17,421 nt of DNA, taken from Brumimicrobium sp964346075 (GTDB taxonomy: Bacteria > Bacteroidota > Bacteroidia > Flavobacteriales_D > Crocinitomicaceae). The DNA is taken from the NCBI GenBank assembly GCA_964346075.1, contig CAYFTH010000062.1:1-17421 (forward strand). The letters are read 5' to 3'. The position numbers were made by a program, and so were the translations under genes. Under the pieces are notes generated by a model. That model had not been told where the DNA came from. It ran no database searches and saw nothing but the letters and a program-made list of their open reading frames with translations. Shown one piece after another: positions 15,345 through 17,421 of this stretch. The first letter of the stretch is position 1, and every line of letters starts with the position of its first letter.

Positions 15345-16409
15345 ATGAGAGAAGAAACACCGGCCTATCTCCGTGCGTTAACATTTCCGCGCTTTGCACT
15401 AGCGATTTTGGTCGTTATTTATCACTTTGGATTGCATCTTCCCATTTTTGAATCATCTGCCTGGTCAGGATTTTTCCACCAAGGTGCCGTTGCGGTCAGT
15501 TTTTTCTTTTTTCTATCTGGTTGTGTACTCGCCTACAATTACGGTATCAACACCTCTACTCGCAGCTTTTTATTGAAACGGCTCTTCCGACTGTACCCCA
15601 CTTATCTGATCACCTTTATCCTCGTTCTTTTTGCTCTAAACTGGTGGGGGGACTACGGATTTCAATGGTTTATATGGCCCAATCTTATTGGAATACAGTC
15701 ATGGTTTCCAGGTTATGCATTAGAAGTAAATTTTCCGGCCTGGTCCTTATCTGTAGAATTCTTCTTTTACCTGTGTTTTCCGCTCATATTGTGGTTTTAC
15801 AAAAGACTGAAATCAATTCATTTCTTTACTCTCGCTGGAATCATCGTACTGTTGGGAGGCCTTGAACATTACATAGCCGTCACTGAATATTACGATCCCG
15901 ACCGTTTTTTTTTAGAACAGTTCATTCTTCATTTTCCGCTATTTCATTTTTCAACCTTTCTAGCAGGATTTATATGTGGAAAGGGCATTCATTGGTTAAA
16001 GAAAAAGCCCCTCAACTCATGGCTCTATTCGCTCTTTGCTGGCATAGGTATACTGGCCTTCTTTATCACACTGAATACCGATAACTACTACCGTGACTTT
16101 GCTCATAACGGCGGATTAATACCGATTTTCGCCATGATTTGTATAGGGCTAGCACTGGATCAACGTTTCTTTTACTACCTATTCGGATGGCGTCCACTAC
16201 AATTTTTGGGCAATATCAGCTATTCCATTTATATGTGGCAGTTCCCGGTGTATATAATCTTTACACAAAGCAGGGTAGCAAATTTACTTTCCACCTCGTC
16301 TTTCTTTTTGTATTTATCAATACTGATCATCTGGAGCGCATTGATTTATACAGTTTTTGAGAAACCAGTGCGTCAAAAATTAACCCACCTATTTATATAT
16401 CGTTCTTGA
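15345..16409 (+). CDS. acyltransferase family 3 membrane protein (OafA/YrhL type)
   Basis: A 354-residue polytopic membrane protein, with about nine or ten hydrophobic segments spread along its length. The N-terminus RALTFPRFALAILVVIYHFG shows the Acyl_transf_3 pattern: an Arg-Phe pair at the start of the first helix (Arg16) and the catalytic-type His27 in YHFG. Later segments include FFFFLSGCVLAYNYG, FPAWSLSVEFFFYLCFPL and FLGNISYSIYMWQFPVYI, all typical of the family. Such proteins O-acylate cell-surface sugars such as O-antigen, exopolysaccharide or peptidoglycan; the substrate cannot be read from this sequence. The gene starts 6 nt after tyrS and no promoter or polysaccharide genes are nearby. 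It ends 18 nt before the convergent phosphatase gene, with no visible terminator between them. Confidence 0.88.
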   Translation: MREETPAYLRALTFPRFALAILVVIYHFGLHLPIFESSAWSGFFHQGAVAVSFFFFLSGCVLAYNYGINTSTRSFLLKRLFRLYPTYLITFILVLFALNWWGDYGFQWFIWPNLIGIQSWFPGYALEVNFPAWSLSVEFFFYLCFPLILWFYKRLKSIHFFTLAGIIVLLGGLEHYIAVTEYYDPDRFFLEQFILHFPLFHFSTFLAGFICGKGIHWLKKKPLNSWLYSLFAGIGILAFFITLNTDNYYRDFAHNGGLIPIFAMICIGLALDQRFFYYLFGWRPLQFLGNISYSIYMWQFPVYIIFTQSRVANLLSTSSFFLYLSILIIWSALIYTVFEKPVRQKLTHLFIYRS

Positions 16410-16427
16410 CGTGAATCGGCTTTCGAA

Positions 16428-17315
16428 CTATTTGGGTTTCTTTTGATGTTGTTTGTACATATCGTAAATCATGCCGTCACTCAATCCGATTTTAGGCACA
16501 TAGATTGAAGAAGCATCTAATTCACTGACAATATATTCATAAATCTCGCATGCCGGAACAATCACATCTGCCCGATCTGGCTTTAGCTGATATTTTGACA
16601 TTCTTTCTTCCAGCGTTAAGTCCGACAGCTCCTGATAAAAAGCGTGGAGTTCACTATATTCAATCGGATCTAAATACTTCTTCCCAAGTAATTTATGTAA
16701 TTTATTAATATTTCCACCCGTCGCAAATACCTTGTGAGGCATGTCGATATTGATACTTTCCTCAATCCAACTACTGATTGTTGACCAGATGTTCGACTCG
16801 ACCTTATCTTTTAACATGCGGATCGTGCCAATCTTGAATGACTTACCCGCAATTCGCTGTCCTTCTTCAAATACACTAACTTCCGTCGAACCGCCGCCAA
16901 CATCAATAACGATAAATGGTGAATCCTTATCAAAAGCAAGTAAAAAGAAGGTTGAAAAAATTATGTTGGCCTCCTCTTCACCATCAATAATTTCTATTTC
17001 AAGCCCGGTTTGTTCGTATACCTGCTCGCGTATAGCAGTTCCGTTTTCCGCTTCACGCATTGCTGAAGTTGCACACGCCCGAACGCCTTTCACTTCGTAA
17101 ACCTCTGTAATTAATTGAAATGCGCGCATTGTTTTAACGAACTGATCGCGTTTCGTATCAGAAATTATACCGTTGGTAAAAACTTCTAATCCCAGGCGCA
17201 ATGGGACACGTGTATACGATATTTTCTTTACATAAAAGCGGCCGTTATTATCGGTCACCTCACCAATCAGCAATCGCGCTGCATTCGTTCCTATATCTAT
17301 CGCTGCATATATCAA
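16428..17315 (-). CDS. Ppx/GppA-family exopolyphosphatase / pppGpp phosphatase
   Basis: Family members hydrolyse terminal phosphate from inorganic polyphosphate and/or convert pppGpp to ppGpp. The 295-residue protein holds the two actin-like (ASKHA) halves only: phosphate loop 1 AAIDIGTNAARLLIG (D7, G9, N11), the conserved ATSAMREAENG at 82-92, the acidic GEEEA segment at 112-116 with the likely catalytic Glu, and phosphate loop 2 DVGGGSTE at 138-145. It lacks the C-terminal HD-like domains of the roughly 500-residue E. coli Ppx and GppA, as in many short homologues. The start is TTG at 17315: an in-frame TGA lies two codons upstream and no ATG is available near the conserved start. The 106 nt upstream to the window edge show no clear promoter. 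Substrate choice cannot be decided here. Confidence 0.92.
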   Translation of the reverse strand: MIYAAIDIGTNAARLLIGEVTDNNGRFYVKKISYTRVPLRLGLEVFTNGIISDTKRDQFVKTMRAFQLITEVYEVKGVRACATSAMREAENGTAIREQVYEQTGLEIEIIDGEEEANIIFSTFFLLAFDKDSPFIVIDVGGGSTEVSVFEEGQRIAGKSFKIGTIRMLKDKVESNIWSTISSWIEESINIDMPHKVFATGGNINKLHKLLGKKYLDPIEYSELHAFYQELSDLTLEERMSKYQLKPDRADVIVPACEIYEYIVSELDASSIYVPKIGLSDGMIYDMYKQHQKKPK

Positions 17316-17421
17316 GTGTCAACTCCAATTTCTTAATGGTACGAATATTTTCTCTGAAATAAAAGAAAAAATGCATATCCGCTACTTTACCCCAAGATAA
17401 ATTGGCGATGGTACATTTTTT

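Noticed and set aside
15521..15865. 114-residue open frame on the + strand inside the acyltransferase gene
   Set aside because: It is an out-of-frame shadow of a gene whose own frame shows clear family motifs; its product has no recognisable features.
17263..17421. Open frame on the - strand entering from the window's right edge and overlapping the start of the Ppx/GppA gene
   Set aside because: It would overlap the phosphatase by about 50 nt, its residues match nothing I recognise, and AT-rich DNA gives such short frames by chance. A neighbouring gene's tail cannot be fully excluded at the edge.
1..17421. Search for a defence island, biosynthetic cluster, CRISPR, IS element or tRNA
   Set aside because: All long frames are assigned to housekeeping, beta-oxidation or envelope genes; no repeat arrays, transposase motifs, direct-repeat boundaries or tRNA folds were seen.

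Overview
The window looks like chromosomal DNA of a member of the Bacteroidetes (Bacteroidota), perhaps a Flavobacteriales-like lineage. The evidence is the acpP-fabF-rnc and rimP-nusA-infB gene orders, Bacteroidetes-type promoters (TTG, 19-nt spacer, TAnnTTTG; the clearest is at 2263-2293), weak or absent Shine-Dalgarno sites, a moderately AT-rich composition, and an IF-2 linker carrying the VVGKIDL motif that I recall from this phylum. The family assignment is inference; no rRNA gene is present. Thirteen protein genes fill most of the window. I found no tRNA, rRNA, CRISPR array, insertion sequence, phage gene or integration scar.

Layout. (1) 1-2248, + strand: 3' end of acpP, then fabF and rnc, tightly spaced (fatty-acid elongation plus RNase III). 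(2) 2263-7030, + strand: a promoter, a short leader ending in a terminator-like hairpin, then rimP, nusA and infB, closed by a strong intrinsic terminator. This is the classic translation/transcription operon, and the hairpin ahead of a NusA gene suggests attenuation. (3) 7042-9434, + strand: an overlapping pair of secreted proteins, a small coiled-coil lipoprotein and a 600-residue TPR protein, both of unknown role. (4) 9608-13882, + strand: a MarR-family regulator, a HAD-first bifunctional beta-oxidation enzyme (FadN type) and its thiolase FadA, closed by a strong terminator. A 17-bp palindrome just before marR is a candidate operator. (5) 14019-16409, + strand: tyrS, with a membrane acyltransferase starting 6 nt after it. 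(6) 16428-17315, - strand: a short Ppx/GppA phosphatase convergent with the acyltransferase.

How the genes work together. Block 1 makes fatty acids and block 4 degrades them, the latter probably under MarR control. Block 2 supplies 30S maturation (RimP), transcription elongation/termination (NusA) and initiation (IF-2). The Ppx/GppA protein would act on polyphosphate or pppGpp.

I do not see a clear undescribed defence or metabolic system. The most interesting items are regulatory or architectural: the rimP leader hairpin, possible alternative IF-2 products (an internal start and a frameshift-like motif in the linker), the marR palindrome, the Asn replacing a usual metal-ligand Asp in RNase III, and the uncharacterised lipoprotein/TPR pair.
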